A stretch of 34,348 nucleotides of DNA from Verrucomicrobiaceae bacterium. GTDB taxonomy: Bacteria > Verrucomicrobiota > Verrucomicrobiia > Verrucomicrobiales > DEV007. This document shows positions 24,689-34,348 of this stretch, piece after piece. The notes under the pieces are model-generated. The model did no database searches, was not told where the DNA came from, and saw only the letters and a program-made list of their open reading frames with translations. Position 1 is the stretch's first letter. Each line of letters begins with the position of its first letter. The position numbers were made by a program, and so were the translations under genes. The stretch lies in assembly GCA_024229495.1 (NCBI GenBank), contig JAAESJ010000093.1, positions 1 through 34,348 of the forward strand, written 5' to 3'.

Positions 24689-27547
24689 TCAGGGGATCTC
24701 AATGCCATATTTACTGTAAACTTCCCTCATAGGAATCAATTCTGTCTTGAAATCCTCAATCGCCCGCAGAACAGCCGCCTTCCTGCTCGCATTTTTGTCA
24801 AGGTCTCCCGGGACGCGGGAGAACATTAGCTTGGCTCGCTCTAACCTCGCCTGCTGTCCGCTGTTCCACAGTATCCTTTCAGTCAAAATTTCACTCCTCA
24901 GTGAAGGACTGGGCAATGGTATTGACTCGAGCTGCTTTGCAAGTGACTTGAACCCTTCGACGATACCCGAGAAATCGGCGCGGGAGTCAGCCATGCGACG
25001 CTCGAAATCAACATGTGAAACCCCGCGCTGATAAGCCTCTGTTATTCGGAGAAAAGTCTGAGCGATTAATTCATTCGCTTCCCCCGAAATTTCGCCAAGG
25101 CTTGTCTCTTTCGTTACAGGATCCTCCTCAATCCCGCCGGGTACCACTTCTCCAATCGCATATACTTTACGTAAGCCCGCGCCATAAAGCCGGTTGCCAT
25201 CAGAATACAGGTTGCCCAGTGGCTGCTCATCCATGGCCTTCACTGCAATGCTTGCCATTTCCTTCCCGCTATCCAGGGACAACCGCACAATCTTATTTTT
25301 ACCTGTGGGAACAAATAATCCTTTTTCAGTGAGTGCGCCTCGCCCGTATCCTGCCTGAAAGACACTCTCCCAGAGAAGTCGCCCGCCAGCAGCCTTGTAA
25401 CACCGGACAACACCTTTTCCCGCAACATAAACCCGCCCCCTATTAACCCCAAGTGCGTATTCTCCTTGCGTATCATTACCACCCGGCCCGCGAGCAGATT
25501 CCCAGACCAGTCTGCCTGAACGACGGTCGAAAGCGATCAGGTGATTGAAATCAGTCGGTGTTACGATCACTGAGTTCGCCGAAGGGATAATCATCTCCTC
25601 TTGCCAACCATCAAACTTAGCGCCACCCATTGCGCGACCACCCCACACTCCGAAACGTTGCAACTGACGATCACGGGCAGGATCCTTTTCCGTTGTCCTC
25701 GGGTAACTTACCGCCCAGTTCATCGAACCGGATATTGCATCAACGGAAAACAGCAACCCGGCCCCGGTCGCCACATAAGCCTCTCCACCATCCACAGAAA
25801 TGACAACGGTTCCGTTCTGAGCACTCCCTGAACTCGGATCATCTCCAAGGAATGTCCTCCATTGAGTTGCTCCTCCCTCAGCTTCTAAGGCGACAAGATA
25901 CATTCCATTGCCCTCCATGACAGGAACCAGCACCAAGCCAGCGTAGGGAACAGGAGGGCCGGTAAAACAACTCTTCTTTACAATGTCGGCATCAGGCTCA
26001 CTTGCACCGCGCATCCATTGCAACTTTCCATTACGGGCATGGTATGCCACAAGACGATTCTCACGCATGCGCGACAAACCGCCAACCCCACGATTCATCA
26101 TGATACGACGCCTAGCCATTGGATCGACAGGTAGCTTTGCCGCAACAGAGCGCTCTTCTGTAAAGTCCACAGGAATCCCCTGTATTGTCAGAACCTTGTC
26201 AGCAACCACGCACATGGACTGGTTAACGCTGTCAGCAAAGTTGTGTATTTCATTGACATCAATCGGCGCACGTCCAACCTGCTCCGAGCTGGATCGGTTA
26301 GAATATGGAGTGGGGCGGGCGGGGTAATTGTTGCGGAAACCAAGCCACCGCAACTCGCCTGAGTGAGCATCTGCGCAGACAAGTCGGTTATGCGTCTTGA
26401 AATAAATGTTCCCGTCATGGAAGAGCAACCGCGCAGATGGAACCCATCCGTGCTTAAGCCATGATCCCTTCATTTCCTTTGGAGTCGACGGTTTCCTCGA
26501 CGTTGTTGATCCACGGCCCAGCCCACGACCAAAGGGATCATCAACATTAAGCGTGATGGATTTTCCCCCATCAGAGGGAAGCTCAGGCCAAGCCTCAGGA
26601 AGATTCAACTCATAAGGCTGAACCCAAACCGGAACCGCATCCTTATCAGGCAGCATTTCCGGAAAAGCCATGACTCCCGATCGGTTCGCCCCTCCCATGA
26701 ACATAGGCCACGACTTTCCGGAACGCTCAACTGAATTAGAGGGCCTTCCTGATTTCTTGATATCCACCTCAACAAGAGCCAGCAAGCGATCGGAAACACT
26801 AGGAGTTGCCCGCGATCTAAGATCTTTGACAATTTTCTCAGCACGATCAGTATCACCAACCCGGGCATTCAAGACTGCCAGTCGCAACAAAACTAGGTCC
26901 TTGTCCACGCTGGGCGAAGGGTAGTCATTAATGATCTTATCCAAGAGCCGGATAGCCGGCAGAAACTCATATCGGTCAAGCTTAAGACAGGCGAGATCAA
27001 AGGCGGCATCATCCCCAAGCGAACTGATAAAATAACGTCTGACAACCTCGGCGAGCGCCGATTCACCATCATTATTGCGCGGGCGATCCATAATCAACTT
27101 CGCTTCAGCATCGGCCTTTAAACGATAGCCTTCACGCCCTTCCCCGGGGAGATTCGCAATGGTAGCCTCTATATCACGAGACACAGAACGGTAACGCTGA
27201 TACTCGTGCTCAAGTGTCTTTTCGATCCACTCATCCTTGGTAAACATCAGGTCATTGCTGGAATCAATAACCGTCTGCCAGAGTTTGCCGGCCAGATCAT
27301 ACCTCCCCTGCCCGGCAAAATGCTCAGCTCGGGCAAGAAGGTCATCGGCTTCAGCATCCGTCTTCAGTGATGCACCTTCAACAAGGTTTCTGGAAGCCTT
27401 GCCTATTTCGGGAGCAGGCACAGCAACATTCTTAATATCTCCACCAGCCTGTTGAACCGCGACAACCGCCGCCAATATCGGGATATACCGGCCGCTCCGG
27501 CCCAATACCTTGAATCTACAATTAGCATTCATATTAAACCACTTCAT
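24689..27547 (-). CDS. Exported PQQ-type beta-propeller protein
   Basis: The protein (about 952 residues from ATG 27547) starts with a basic/hydrophobic signal (RSGRYIPILAAVVAVQQAGG). A TPR-like helical region follows (about 50-270). The central part is a beta-propeller with repeated PQQ-like blades: LVCADAHSGELRW, LVALEAEGGATQW, LFSVDAISGSMNW, LIAFDRRSGRLVW, VRCYKAAGGRLLW. A C-terminal helical region (about 860-952) ends the protein. Methanol-dehydrogenase cofactor residues are not recognisable, so it is more likely a BamB-like scaffold than an enzyme. ATG 27547 lies one base after the BatA-like stop; an in-frame TTG-like extension upstream would overlap that gene. Confidence 0.82.
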   Translation of the reverse strand: MKWFNMNANCRFKVLGRSGRYIPILAAVVAVQQAGGDIKNVAVPAPEIGKASRNLVEGASLKTDAEADDLLARAEHFAGQGRYDLAGKLWQTVIDSSNDLMFTKDEWIEKTLEHEYQRYRSVSRDIEATIANLPGEGREGYRLKADAEAKLIMDRPRNNDGESALAEVVRRYFISSLGDDAAFDLACLKLDRYEFLPAIRLLDKIINDYPSPSVDKDLVLLRLAVLNARVGDTDRAEKIVKDLRSRATPSVSDRLLALVEVDIKKSGRPSNSVERSGKSWPMFMGGANRSGVMAFPEMLPDKDAVPVWVQPYELNLPEAWPELPSDGGKSITLNVDDPFGRGLGRGSTTSRKPSTPKEMKGSWLKHGWVPSARLLFHDGNIYFKTHNRLVCADAHSGELRWLGFRNNYPARPTPYSNRSSSEQVGRAPIDVNEIHNFADSVNQSMCVVADKVLTIQGIPVDFTEERSVAAKLPVDPMARRRIMMNRGVGGLSRMRENRLVAYHARNGKLQWMRGASEPDADIVKKSCFTGPPVPYAGLVLVPVMEGNGMYLVALEAEGGATQWRTFLGDDPSSGSAQNGTVVISVDGGEAYVATGAGLLFSVDAISGSMNWAVSYPRTTEKDPARDRQLQRFGVWGGRAMGGAKFDGWQEEMIIPSANSVIVTPTDFNHLIAFDRRSGRLVWESARGPGGNDTQGEYALGVNRGRVYVAGKGVVRCYKAAGGRLLWESVFQAGYGRGALTEKGLFVPTGKNKIVRLSLDSGKEMASIAVKAMDEQPLGNLYSDGNRLYGAGLRKVYAIGEVVPGGIEEDPVTKETSLGEISGEANELIAQTFLRITEAYQRGVSHVDFERRMADSRADFSGIVEGFKSLAKQLESIPLPSPSLRSEILTERILWNSGQQARLERAKLMFSRVPGDLDKNASRKAAVLRAIEDFKTELIPMREVYSKYGIEIP

Positions 27548-27548
27548 T

Positions 27549-29852
27549 TTACCTTCGGGCTCCAATCCACCATCCAAAAAGCAGTTCAACTGCAAGTAAC
27601 GCAATTAAAACATACAGCACCATTTTCCATATTTCACTGCGACCAACGGCCCCTTCAAGCTCAATGACCGATTCCCCTCGCCCAACGAATTCGATCTGCG
27701 CATCTCCCAGATCGCCGCGGATTGCATCCTCACTGGCACGACTCAAGTCACTTTCACCTGTATCAATATTCGCAGCAAAAAGCATTGTCTTAAATTCCCC
27801 ACCTGCCGCCCTCATCAACTTAAGTTCATACATCCCTCTCTTACCGGTCTCCTCGAAATTCACATTCCATATCAACCCGTTCTCTGGACCTGAATCATCG
27901 GGACGTGCTTCTGCAGACTGTGGCTCAGTATTCCCTGGCGGCAGAATCTCAACATTCTGACTGAATTCACGCAAGTCCACCTTTTGGCTAATAGGTTGAG
28001 CAACGGAGATCACTCCTTCCTCTGTCCGGTTACGAGCCATATAACGAATCATCTCCTGTGAAGTAATCAGGAAAGTGGCTCCATTCTCAGGAAAATTACT
28101 CCAGTCATTATCAAGCGGACTCATAACAACCATCACCTGACCTTCGCCCAATCTCTTCTCCACAAATGCCGGAGACCGGCTTTCATTGTTGAAGGAAGCA
28201 ATCACCCGCGCAACGCCTGCAGAAGACAATTCAGCGGCAGTCGGATCCGGTGCTGGCGCTTCACAGTGCCACCAACGGAACACCTTGACCCCATCGAGCA
28301 ACTGCCTGTTGTCGCCATCAAAGAAACGGAACACCGGGTGATTGAGCAAATCAGGGCTTAGCAACGTCCAGGCCTCCTCCTTCTCATCTCCCTCAATGCC
28401 CGACAACCTAACGGGGAGCAATCCCTTGCCTTCTTTGTACAAAATATCGTTGTATACGTCCTCATCAGCCTGGTCTCCCAGAAGAAACACCAGACCACCA
28501 CCATCCCTCACCCAGTTCTCCATTGTCGCCGCACGCCCCTCGGTAACACGATAGAGATTGGCGATGACAATAACCTCAAATTCTGATAGCTCGACGTCAT
28601 CAAATTCCGAATCATCAACAACCGTAACCTCAACACCCGAACTGGACGGTCCGTCAGGAGCAAGGGCGTTCTTCAAATAAAACGTCTCACTTTGACCGTA
28701 ATTACCTGACGGATCACCATCAACAAGCAACACTCGAATTCCACGAACAACCCTTGCTGGAAAATACCTGATATTATCCTCCTCGAGAAGATCACCGGAG
28801 CTTGCCGCAACATTGTCCAGCCTAACCTCGACGGGAACAGGACTTACCTCCTTCGCCTCCGATTCACCATCTATTGCGCTTGCAAATGTATATGTGAAGG
28901 CAGCCACTCCAGTATCACCTGGCCCTATGCGGTCAATCCGCGCCTCCACAGGCAACATGTCACCTGCGACAAACTTCAATCCAACATCATTCGCTTCCCG
29001 AACTCCACGGTTACGAACGACAACCTCAAACTCCGCCGGGACTCCTGCAATAATCGCCTTATCAAGAGGAACAATCTTCTCTACCACAAGGTTCTCCTCT
29101 CCGGACTCTCCCAAGTCAATCACGTAACACCCGGCAGCCGCTTCAGAGATCCTGCCGAGGGTTGAAACCACACCGGCATCTGACTCGCCTCCGGCACCAA
29201 CCTCCCAATCCCGACGACGGAGATCAGTAAGGAGATAGACAACACGTTGCAGACTGGCCTTGTCATCTTTAAAGCTCTCCTCCACATGAAGCAGGGCAGC
29301 GTTCAGCTTACCGGCAGAATCCCTTGCCTCCAGCCCATCAATTTCATCTAGCAACCCTCCCATTGTGGCCTCGGTCAACGGCAGTCCATTTGCCCACGGG
29401 GCAGGATGGTCCGGGTCGGTTGTCCTTACCACCGTGATGAAATCGTCTTTATTATCCCTCACCAAGGCCTCAACCCATGCGCGGAGCATTGAGGACGCCT
29501 CCTCTATCGGCGTCTTATCTCCTGATCGCGCCGCCATACTCAATGAGTCATCCAGAACGATAACCCTCTCGGTTGCACCGGCCCTAAAGAAACTCTCCGG
29601 GTTAACATCAAGGAAAGGCCTCGCAAGCAGGAGACCTATGAGCCCCATTGCCAAGCACCGTAAAAGCAGGAGAATAAATTCCTCGAGCTTTACACGGCGG
29701 CGATTAAGTCTCTGCGCCTCCATCAAAAAATCCATCGCAGCCCAATCAATCCGCTTAAATCTCCGGCGGTTAAGTAAATGAATAATTATCGGCGAGGCGA
29801 TCGCGATAAGGCCAGCGATGAACAGACCCGGATTAACAAGGAAATTAAGCAT
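27549..29852 (-). CDS. batA: BatA-like VWA membrane protein with GATase-like domain
   Basis: A 767-residue membrane protein with the BatA N-terminal signature (two helices, with PIIIHLLNRRRFKRIDWAAM at 21-40, then a second helix at about 59-77), a VWA domain with the intact metal site DDSLS (101-105), an Ig-like region and a periplasmic GATase-like fold (from about 375, RVLLVDGDPSGNYGQSETFYL). It ends with a C-terminal helix near 742-758. Classic BatA of Bacteroides is about 330 residues and has no GATase-like extension, so this is a longer version. Its gene follows DUF58 by three bases and precedes the propeller gene by one base, indicating tight coupling. The metal site suggests a cation-dependent protein contact. 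Confidence 0.88.
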   Translation of the reverse strand: MLNFLVNPGLFIAGLIAIASPIIIHLLNRRRFKRIDWAAMDFLMEAQRLNRRRVKLEEFILLLLRCLAMGLIGLLLARPFLDVNPESFFRAGATERVIVLDDSLSMAARSGDKTPIEEASSMLRAWVEALVRDNKDDFITVVRTTDPDHPAPWANGLPLTEATMGGLLDEIDGLEARDSAGKLNAALLHVEESFKDDKASLQRVVYLLTDLRRRDWEVGAGGESDAGVVSTLGRISEAAAGCYVIDLGESGEENLVVEKIVPLDKAIIAGVPAEFEVVVRNRGVREANDVGLKFVAGDMLPVEARIDRIGPGDTGVAAFTYTFASAIDGESEAKEVSPVPVEVRLDNVAASSGDLLEEDNIRYFPARVVRGIRVLLVDGDPSGNYGQSETFYLKNALAPDGPSSSGVEVTVVDDSEFDDVELSEFEVIVIANLYRVTEGRAATMENWVRDGGGLVFLLGDQADEDVYNDILYKEGKGLLPVRLSGIEGDEKEEAWTLLSPDLLNHPVFRFFDGDNRQLLDGVKVFRWWHCEAPAPDPTAAELSSAGVARVIASFNNESRSPAFVEKRLGEGQVMVVMSPLDNDWSNFPENGATFLITSQEMIRYMARNRTEEGVISVAQPISQKVDLREFSQNVEILPPGNTEPQSAEARPDDSGPENGLIWNVNFEETGKRGMYELKLMRAAGGEFKTMLFAANIDTGESDLSRASEDAIRGDLGDAQIEFVGRGESVIELEGAVGRSEIWKMVLYVLIALLAVELLFGWWIGARR

Positions 29853-29855
29853 GAC

Positions 29856-30773
29856 CTAAACCATCCTTCCTTTCCTGGTGTGCTGCTTACGAAAGGCAAG
29901 GTAGCGGGCAAGCAGAGCATCAAGTGGTTCACCCGTGTCGAGCAAGGCATAATCAACTCCCAAGCGGTCACAAATACGCCTCACTCTATCTTGATATTTC
30001 CCGACAATGTCCAGGTAGCTTTTGCGCAAAGCCCGCGGGTCAGCATGAACTTCATCCTCAGACTCCAACCCCATGAAACGCGTATTGTCTTCAAAGGGGA
30101 ACACTAACTCATGTCGGTCCATTACATGAAAAACAACCACCTCGTGTTTACGAAGCCGAAACTGTTGCAAGGATTCACTCAACTCGTCCAGATCGGTAAA
30201 TAAATCGGAGATGATAACAACCATTCCGCGTGACCGCACCTGCTCAACGAGTTCCAGAAAAACTTCACCGACATCCGTTTTGTCATCAGGATCAGTTTCC
30301 CCAAGGACATGCACCATCTCCTTGATATGGTTAATGCGCGAACTGGGCGGCAACACATCACAAACCTTGGTATTGAAAGTCACCAAACCGACGGCATCCC
30401 CTTGATGTTGCAACAGGTGCGCCAGAGACGCACCCGCAGTGGCAGCATAATCGAATTTTCTCCACCCCTCTCCCGCATAGCCCATTGACTTGGAGCAATC
30501 GACAATAATCGTTGTCTTGAGATTGGTTTCCTCTTCGTATTCCTTGATATAAAAGCGATCCGTCTTCGACCAAACCTTCCAGTCGATATGCTTAATCTCA
30601 TCCCCAGGCGCATACTCACGATGTCCCGCGAACTCCACGGCAAAGCCACTGTATGGACTCTTGTGCTGACCAGTAATGAACCCCTCGACAACCAAGCGCG
30701 CCCTGACATCTAGCCGCTTGATCCTTTCAAGGACCTTCGGGTCGAGATAATCTGGCCTCTCAGTGTTTTCCAT
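29856..30773 (-). CDS. DUF58 domain protein (VWA-like)
   Basis: A 305-residue cytoplasmic protein of the DUF58 family. The conserved block AVEFAGHREYAPGD... IDWKVW lies at about residues 45-68, and the metal-site motif DCSKS at 92-96. The rest is a VWA-like fold. DUF58 proteins are nearly always encoded next to a MoxR ATPase; they probably form its substrate-adaptor partner. The start ATG is 38 bases after the MoxR stop and the end lies three bases before the BatA-like ATG. Confidence 0.93.
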   Translation of the reverse strand: MENTERPDYLDPKVLERIKRLDVRARLVVEGFITGQHKSPYSGFAVEFAGHREYAPGDEIKHIDWKVWSKTDRFYIKEYEEETNLKTTIIVDCSKSMGYAGEGWRKFDYAATAGASLAHLLQHQGDAVGLVTFNTKVCDVLPPSSRINHIKEMVHVLGETDPDDKTDVGEVFLELVEQVRSRGMVVIISDLFTDLDELSESLQQFRLRKHEVVVFHVMDRHELVFPFEDNTRFMGLESEDEVHADPRALRKSYLDIVGKYQDRVRRICDRLGVDYALLDTGEPLDALLARYLAFRKQHTRKGRMV

Positions 30774-30811
30774 GTCTCAGAGTGACTGCCGCCCCGGCGG
30801 CGGAAACTGAA

Positions 30812-31891
30812 CTACGCTGCATTAAACGCACCGGTGAGAGCAGGCGCAATCTTATCGTCATCATGACGTTCCGCAATGTTCTCAAGGAGCTTGTCCACCA
30901 CCACATCACTTGTCACGCCGTCTGACTCCGCCTTGAACGTAGTGATAATCCTGTGCCTGAGAACCGGGTGAACGATGGCACGTATATCCTCCGCCGTTGC
31001 GTAGCTGCGCCCCTCCATGACCGCCTTTGCCTTTGCTCCCAGCAAAAGGAACTGCACCGCCCTCGGTCCAGCCCCCCAACTTAGAAGGTCGGGAATAAAG
31101 TCCGGGACCTCTTCCTGCTCAGCAACACGGGTTGCCCTTACAATACGCAATGCGTAATGAATCACATGGGGAGGCACCGGAACCCTGCGGACAAGGTTCT
31201 GGATGCTGGAAATGTCATCACCACTCAGGATTTCATTTACGGAAGCGACATCTGCGGAAGTCGTTGAGGCCGCCACCTTGTATTCCTCGGCATAATCAGG
31301 GTAATTGACAAACACCTTGAACATGAATCTGTCCTGTTGTGCCTCGGGCAGGGTGTATGTCCCCTCCTGCTCAATAGGGTTCTGTGTAGCCAGCACAAAG
31401 AAGGGGTCCGGCAATTCATGGCGATTCATTCCAATGGTCACCTGCCTTTCCTGCATCGACTCAAGCAACGCGGCTTGGGTTTTCGGTGGCGTTCGGTTAA
31501 TCTCGTCAGCCAATACAATATTGGCAAAGATTGGCCCATTAAGGAACTTGAATTCACGCGACCCCGTCAGTTTATCCTCCTGAATGACCTCCGTTCCTGT
31601 AATGTCAGAGGGCATCAGATCGGGAGTAAACTGGATACGACTAAAATCAAGGCGAAGAGACTTGGCGAGCGTGCTCACCATCAGGGTCTTTGCCAAACCC
31701 GGCACCCCCTCAAGCAAGCAGTGACCACGTGAGAATATGGCGATAAGCAATTGGTCGATAACCTCACTTTGGCCAATAATTACCTTGGCCAGTTCCGTGC
31801 GAATGCTAGCAGTGGCAGACTTGCAGCTTTCGAGTGCTTCCAGTTCGTCTTCTGAGAATCTCTCCTCGTTGTTGTTGGGTTCAATAGACAT
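30812..31891 (-). CDS. moxR: MoxR-family AAA+ ATPase
   Basis: A 359-residue AAA+ ATPase of the MoxR group. Walker A is GVPGLAKT (62-69), Walker B is LADEINR (127-133), the sensor 1 asparagine lies in ATQNP (168-172) and the arginine finger in QQDRF (185-189). Family members form hexameric rings and act as chaperones that remodel or insert metal into protein complexes, usually with a VWA partner; here DUF58 and two membrane VWA proteins follow. A C-terminal lid helix bundle is present. Length is normal. The 196-base gap upstream is the largest within the long operon and could hold an internal promoter. Confidence 0.95.
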   Translation of the reverse strand: MSIEPNNNEERFSEDELEALESCKSATASIRTELAKVIIGQSEVIDQLLIAIFSRGHCLLEGVPGLAKTLMVSTLAKSLRLDFSRIQFTPDLMPSDITGTEVIQEDKLTGSREFKFLNGPIFANIVLADEINRTPPKTQAALLESMQERQVTIGMNRHELPDPFFVLATQNPIEQEGTYTLPEAQQDRFMFKVFVNYPDYAEEYKVAASTTSADVASVNEILSGDDISSIQNLVRRVPVPPHVIHYALRIVRATRVAEQEEVPDFIPDLLSWGAGPRAVQFLLLGAKAKAVMEGRSYATAEDIRAIVHPVLRHRIITTFKAESDGVTSDVVVDKLLENIAERHDDDKIAPALTGAFNAA

Positions 31892-32087
31892 TTATACGCA
31901 AAGTTTGTAATAACATGTTCATGATAGCGGAAACACCGTAGGACGCCACCTCTAAGGAGCACCATCAATCACATTATTATGACCATGCGAGCCCCTGGGG
32001 CGTTCAATGTGGCAGGTTACTAAAATAGCGACACCGAGCCCGGAAATTGCCTCTCTGAGCCAACTTTAGTCCATTTCCCCCGAGGGA
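31892..32087. other. Gap between DUF4340 and moxR genes
   Basis: This is the only gap over 60 bases inside the long minus-strand gene run. I find no tandem repeat, stable hairpin with T-run or strong sigma-70 match; a TATAAA hexamer directly before the moxR ATG and a TATCAT about 45 bases upstream are weak. An internal promoter for the moxR part is plausible but not shown. Confidence 0.4.
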
Positions 32088-33569
32088 TTATTCCCCGGTC
32101 GGGGCGGGAACATCCGGCGTAGTAGCCTCCTCGGCACTAGAATCGGCTTTCGACTCATCTTTGGTCGCCTTTTCATTGGCTGCAGGGGCAGATTTTTGAT
32201 CCTCTTCAGCAGGCAATTCCGGAACACTTGGGGTGATGCCCGGAATACCAGCGCCCGGCAAGCCGGGAATAGTTAACCCAGGGGGCAATCCGGGAGGCAA
32301 GCCAGTCGGAGCACCTCCAGCTCCGGGAGTTTCAGGCTTCTCCTTCTTCTTGACCAACTCATCACGCTTCTTGAAAAATTTCTCCGCGCTCCAGTTGTCC
32401 AGTTCATAGACAATCCCGGCAAAGAGTTTCTCCTTGGCCAGCTTTTCCTTAAGCCGCTTCTGCTCCGCGACAAACTCATCATCGCGCTGTTTCTTAAGTC
32501 CTTCTGCCGCCTTGTTCTGCTCTTCAATACTCTTCTTGTCCTCTTCAGTGGCATCCGCGGCGATCTCCTGAATCTTCTCGTCATCCTGTGCAACGCGCTG
32601 ATCTGGCAACTCGGCGCTGACCGAATAGCTGAGATAATAACGCGCATCGGAAACTGTTGCTTCCTGCTCCTCACTGTTCACATTTTCACCCGCCCCTTGA
32701 CCTAATTTCAGCGCATAGTTGAACCCCTCAAAGGTGGAGACATTAGCCATTACAGGCATTTTCAGGCCGGTCTTTTCCGGATCGGCATCATCTCCAACCA
32801 CTACATCCTTGAAACTGAATGAAGCGAAAGGTGCAGTAATCGATCCCGTGTTGGTTGTATTCAACTCCTCATCTTCTGCCAGCCCCTCCAAGACGACATC
32901 AGCGCCTTCTTCTTTGCGGTCAAACTTGAATTCAACGCCATCGGACTGGACAAGGTTCACCGCTTTTGGCTTCTGGATACCGAACGGGTTCCTCTCCAGC
33001 CACGCGCTCGGTTTGGCGTCAATGTCATAGAGGGAATCAGAAACAATAAACACCTGCTTATCGTTTCCGGGAACACGAACATACCGTCCATTTCCACCGC
33101 CTTGCCGTCCCGACTGGTCGGTTGCCCCCGAATATCTTTTTCCCAGCATCAACGAAGCATCACCCTTGCCTCCTTCCGTTTTTAATTCCACGAGCAGCCC
33201 GGACTTGTCCTGCTTCGCATCGTTAAGCTCAAAGCGACCGTATTTGCCCGGTGCGGCGCGGACCACCTCCGCCACCTTCAAATCACGGAAATTCTTCAGG
33301 ATCCTGCTAATTTTGGTAAAGTCCGCACTATAACCCCCACGGCTTGCTACCGTCCACTTGCCATCCTTTCGCTCAAGCTCAACAGAATCCTCACTGCCGG
33401 AAATGACAACCTGGGCAACCTCATTGAGAGGCAGTTCCGGCATTAAGACGGCTCCCTCCGCAAGGCCGTCACCGTCATCCTTCACGGAATCCCCTCCCCC
33501 CATCAATGCAGCGATAATGACGGCTACTGCCAGAAGGACAACAAGAACGACTAACTGTTTAGCTTTCAT
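32088..33569 (-). CDS. DUF4340 membrane-anchored protein
   Basis: A 493-residue protein with one N-terminal helix (MKAKQLVVLVVLLAVAVIIA), a DUF4340 beta-rich periplasmic domain (from about 45, with PLNEVAQVVISG and the strand ELERKDGKWTVAS) and a low-complexity C-terminus. Near residues 430-455 a run of GLPPG/IPG units (GLPPGLPPGL...) leads into an acidic, Ala/Glu/Ser-rich tail. DUF4340 genes are typically encoded next to GldG-type ABC auxiliary proteins, as here (25-base gap). The function is unknown; membrane topology suggests a periplasmic accessory of the exporter. Confidence 0.85.
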   Translation of the reverse strand: MKAKQLVVLVVLLAVAVIIAALMGGGDSVKDDGDGLAEGAVLMPELPLNEVAQVVISGSEDSVELERKDGKWTVASRGGYSADFTKISRILKNFRDLKVAEVVRAAPGKYGRFELNDAKQDKSGLLVELKTEGGKGDASLMLGKRYSGATDQSGRQGGGNGRYVRVPGNDKQVFIVSDSLYDIDAKPSAWLERNPFGIQKPKAVNLVQSDGVEFKFDRKEEGADVVLEGLAEDEELNTTNTGSITAPFASFSFKDVVVGDDADPEKTGLKMPVMANVSTFEGFNYALKLGQGAGENVNSEEQEATVSDARYYLSYSVSAELPDQRVAQDDEKIQEIAADATEEDKKSIEEQNKAAEGLKKQRDDEFVAEQKRLKEKLAKEKLFAGIVYELDNWSAEKFFKKRDELVKKKEKPETPGAGGAPTGLPPGLPPGLTIPGLPGAGIPGITPSVPELPAEEDQKSAPAANEKATKDESKADSSAEEATTPDVPAPTGE

Positions 33570-33594
33570 AGTGAAATGGGATATAAACGTTGAA

Positions 33595-34348
33595 TCAACG
33601 CGCTAAGATCTTCATTCGCCTCACCACAAGGTGCAAAATGCCAATGATGGCAACCAACAAGGGAATCCCCGCAATGTTATAGTTTTTGATCCGGTTCTCT
33701 ATCTTGCGGATATCCTTTCGCAACTCCCTTTGCAGTTCCCGCTTGCGTTTGGCGGCGACAACCTCCTGCGCCCTGAGTGCCTTGATCTTATCAGACGCCT
33801 CAGCAGAAAGAACTATCATCTGATTGTTGCCCTGTTGTTGCATTAAAGCCGAAAGCTCCTCGTTAACCTCTTTTACTTTCTCGTCCACGCTTTTAAGCTG
33901 GTCCTTATAACGCTCGTTGGCCTCCTGAGTCATTTCCTTGAATTTGCTAAACGGCCTTCCTGCACTGCCTCGCAAACGGATTGATGACAGGTTCACCCCG
34001 CCAACAGCCTGCTCAACGGCACCTTGAAGCAACGGCAAGTTGCCGTTCGCCAGCGCCACGCCAAACATGGTGCGGTTTAGCGCAACCCCGTCAAAAAGCA
34101 TATCGGAATCGGCCACAAGAAAAACACTGCCCTCCTTCTGTGATTTTTTTAACCACTGTTCAGTAGCTTCCTCATCCTTCCCCTCACCCTTTTCCTCATC
34201 AGTTTCATTTTCTTCAGCAGCCTTCGGCTTGCCTTCAGGGAAAGCGGTCTTGAAATCTCCAGTCAGACGAACAGCCAGTGGGTATTCCTTCCCGGAAGCC
34301 TTGAAATTAGTCATCAATTGCTCAGGACCAAATTGAGCGGCCTGCGCG
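33595..34348 (-). CDS. GldG-like ABC transporter auxiliary protein (C-terminal part)
   Basis: The reading frame runs to the right edge without a start, so the gene is partial. The ATG at 34317 is internal, as residues before it (AQFGPEQ) continue the family pattern QL...KEYPLAVRLTGDFKTAFPEG. The visible part has the periplasmic GldG/ABC_transp_aux domain, a coiled segment (about VDEKVKEVNEELSALMQQ) and one C-terminal helix (GIPLLVAIIGILHLVV) near the end, closing in a basic tail. In GldG systems this protein pairs with an ABC ATPase and permease, expected beyond the window. It is the first visible gene of the long operon. Confidence 0.85.
   Translation of the reverse strand, partial: AQAAQFGPEQLMTNFKASGKEYPLAVRLTGDFKTAFPEGKPKAAEENETDEEKGEGKDEEATEQWLKKSQKEGSVFLVADSDMLFDGVALNRTMFGVALANGNLPLLQGAVEQAVGGVNLSSIRLRGSAGRPFSKFKEMTQEANERYKDQLKSVDEKVKEVNEELSALMQQQGNNQMIVLSAEASDKIKALRAQEVVAAKRKRELQRELRKDIRKIENRIKNYNIAGIPLLVAIIGILHLVVRRMKILAR

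Noticed and set aside
24689-27547. PQQ-dependent dehydrogenase
   Set aside because: Repeats are propeller-type but no cofactor or calcium-site residues are recognisable, and it lies in a scaffold-type operon.

Overview
The window looks like a chromosomal segment of a Gram-negative bacterium of the Verrucomicrobiota. The strongest pointer is a cluster at the left end (6-4810, minus strand) whose gene order and protein character match the Amuc_1099-Amuc_1102 pilus-like cluster of Akkermansia muciniphila. The very long MoxR/DUF58/BatA operon at the right, with PQQ-propeller and squalene-cyclase-like secreted proteins, is also typical of the Planctomycetes-Verrucomicrobia group. The assignment is by recognition of protein families only; no 16S gene or other phylogenetic marker is present, and the genus cannot be named.

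Layout. (1) 6-4810, minus: a divergent pilMNOPQ-like set, transcribed as a small exported protein, a PilM-PilN-like fusion, an Amuc_1100-like membrane protein and an Amuc_1099-like protein with a calcium-loop motif and a C-terminal SPEA repeat. A secretin gene is expected just outside the left edge. (2) 4956-7353, minus: UDP-glucuronate decarboxylase and a polyprenyl glycosylphosphotransferase, a pair that makes UDP-xylose and starts surface polysaccharide synthesis. (3) 7436-8125, plus: type I 3-dehydroquinate dehydratase, converging with a DinG-type Fe-S helicase (8127-10127, minus). (4) 10128-10518: the only gene-free stretch over 300 bases; it carries a near-perfect terminator hairpin on the plus strand with no obvious gene upstream, so it may end a small RNA or tiny ORF. 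(5) 10519-13566, minus: an operon of xylulokinase, a DUF374 acyltransferase and FolD. (6) 13689-14248, plus: a BrnT/CopG-type toxin-antitoxin pair with a repeat-rich upstream region. (7) 14300-34348, minus: about 20 kb and twelve co-oriented genes, in order of transcription GldG-like (cut by the window edge), DUF4340, MoxR ATPase, DUF58, BatA-like, PQQ-propeller protein, Tat-exported squalene-cyclase-like protein, VWA/GATase-like membrane protein, DUF4175-like membrane protein, polyQ coiled-coil protein, polyQ TPR-like protein and an NPCBM-domain protein.

The last block is the most likely undescribed system. A cytoplasmic AAA+ ATPase and DUF58 partner, two membrane proteins each combining an integrin-like DxSxS site with a periplasmic GATase-like fold, and a series of exported propeller, alpha-toroid and low-complexity proteins are encoded together, mostly with gaps of 0-50 bases. 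I infer an envelope-spanning complex, perhaps for maturation or stress handling of envelope proteins, but its substrate is not visible. Two neighbouring genes carry long polyglutamine tracts (28 and 20 Gln) and one also a nine-copy 24-bp repeat, which may make these proteins length-variable between strains.
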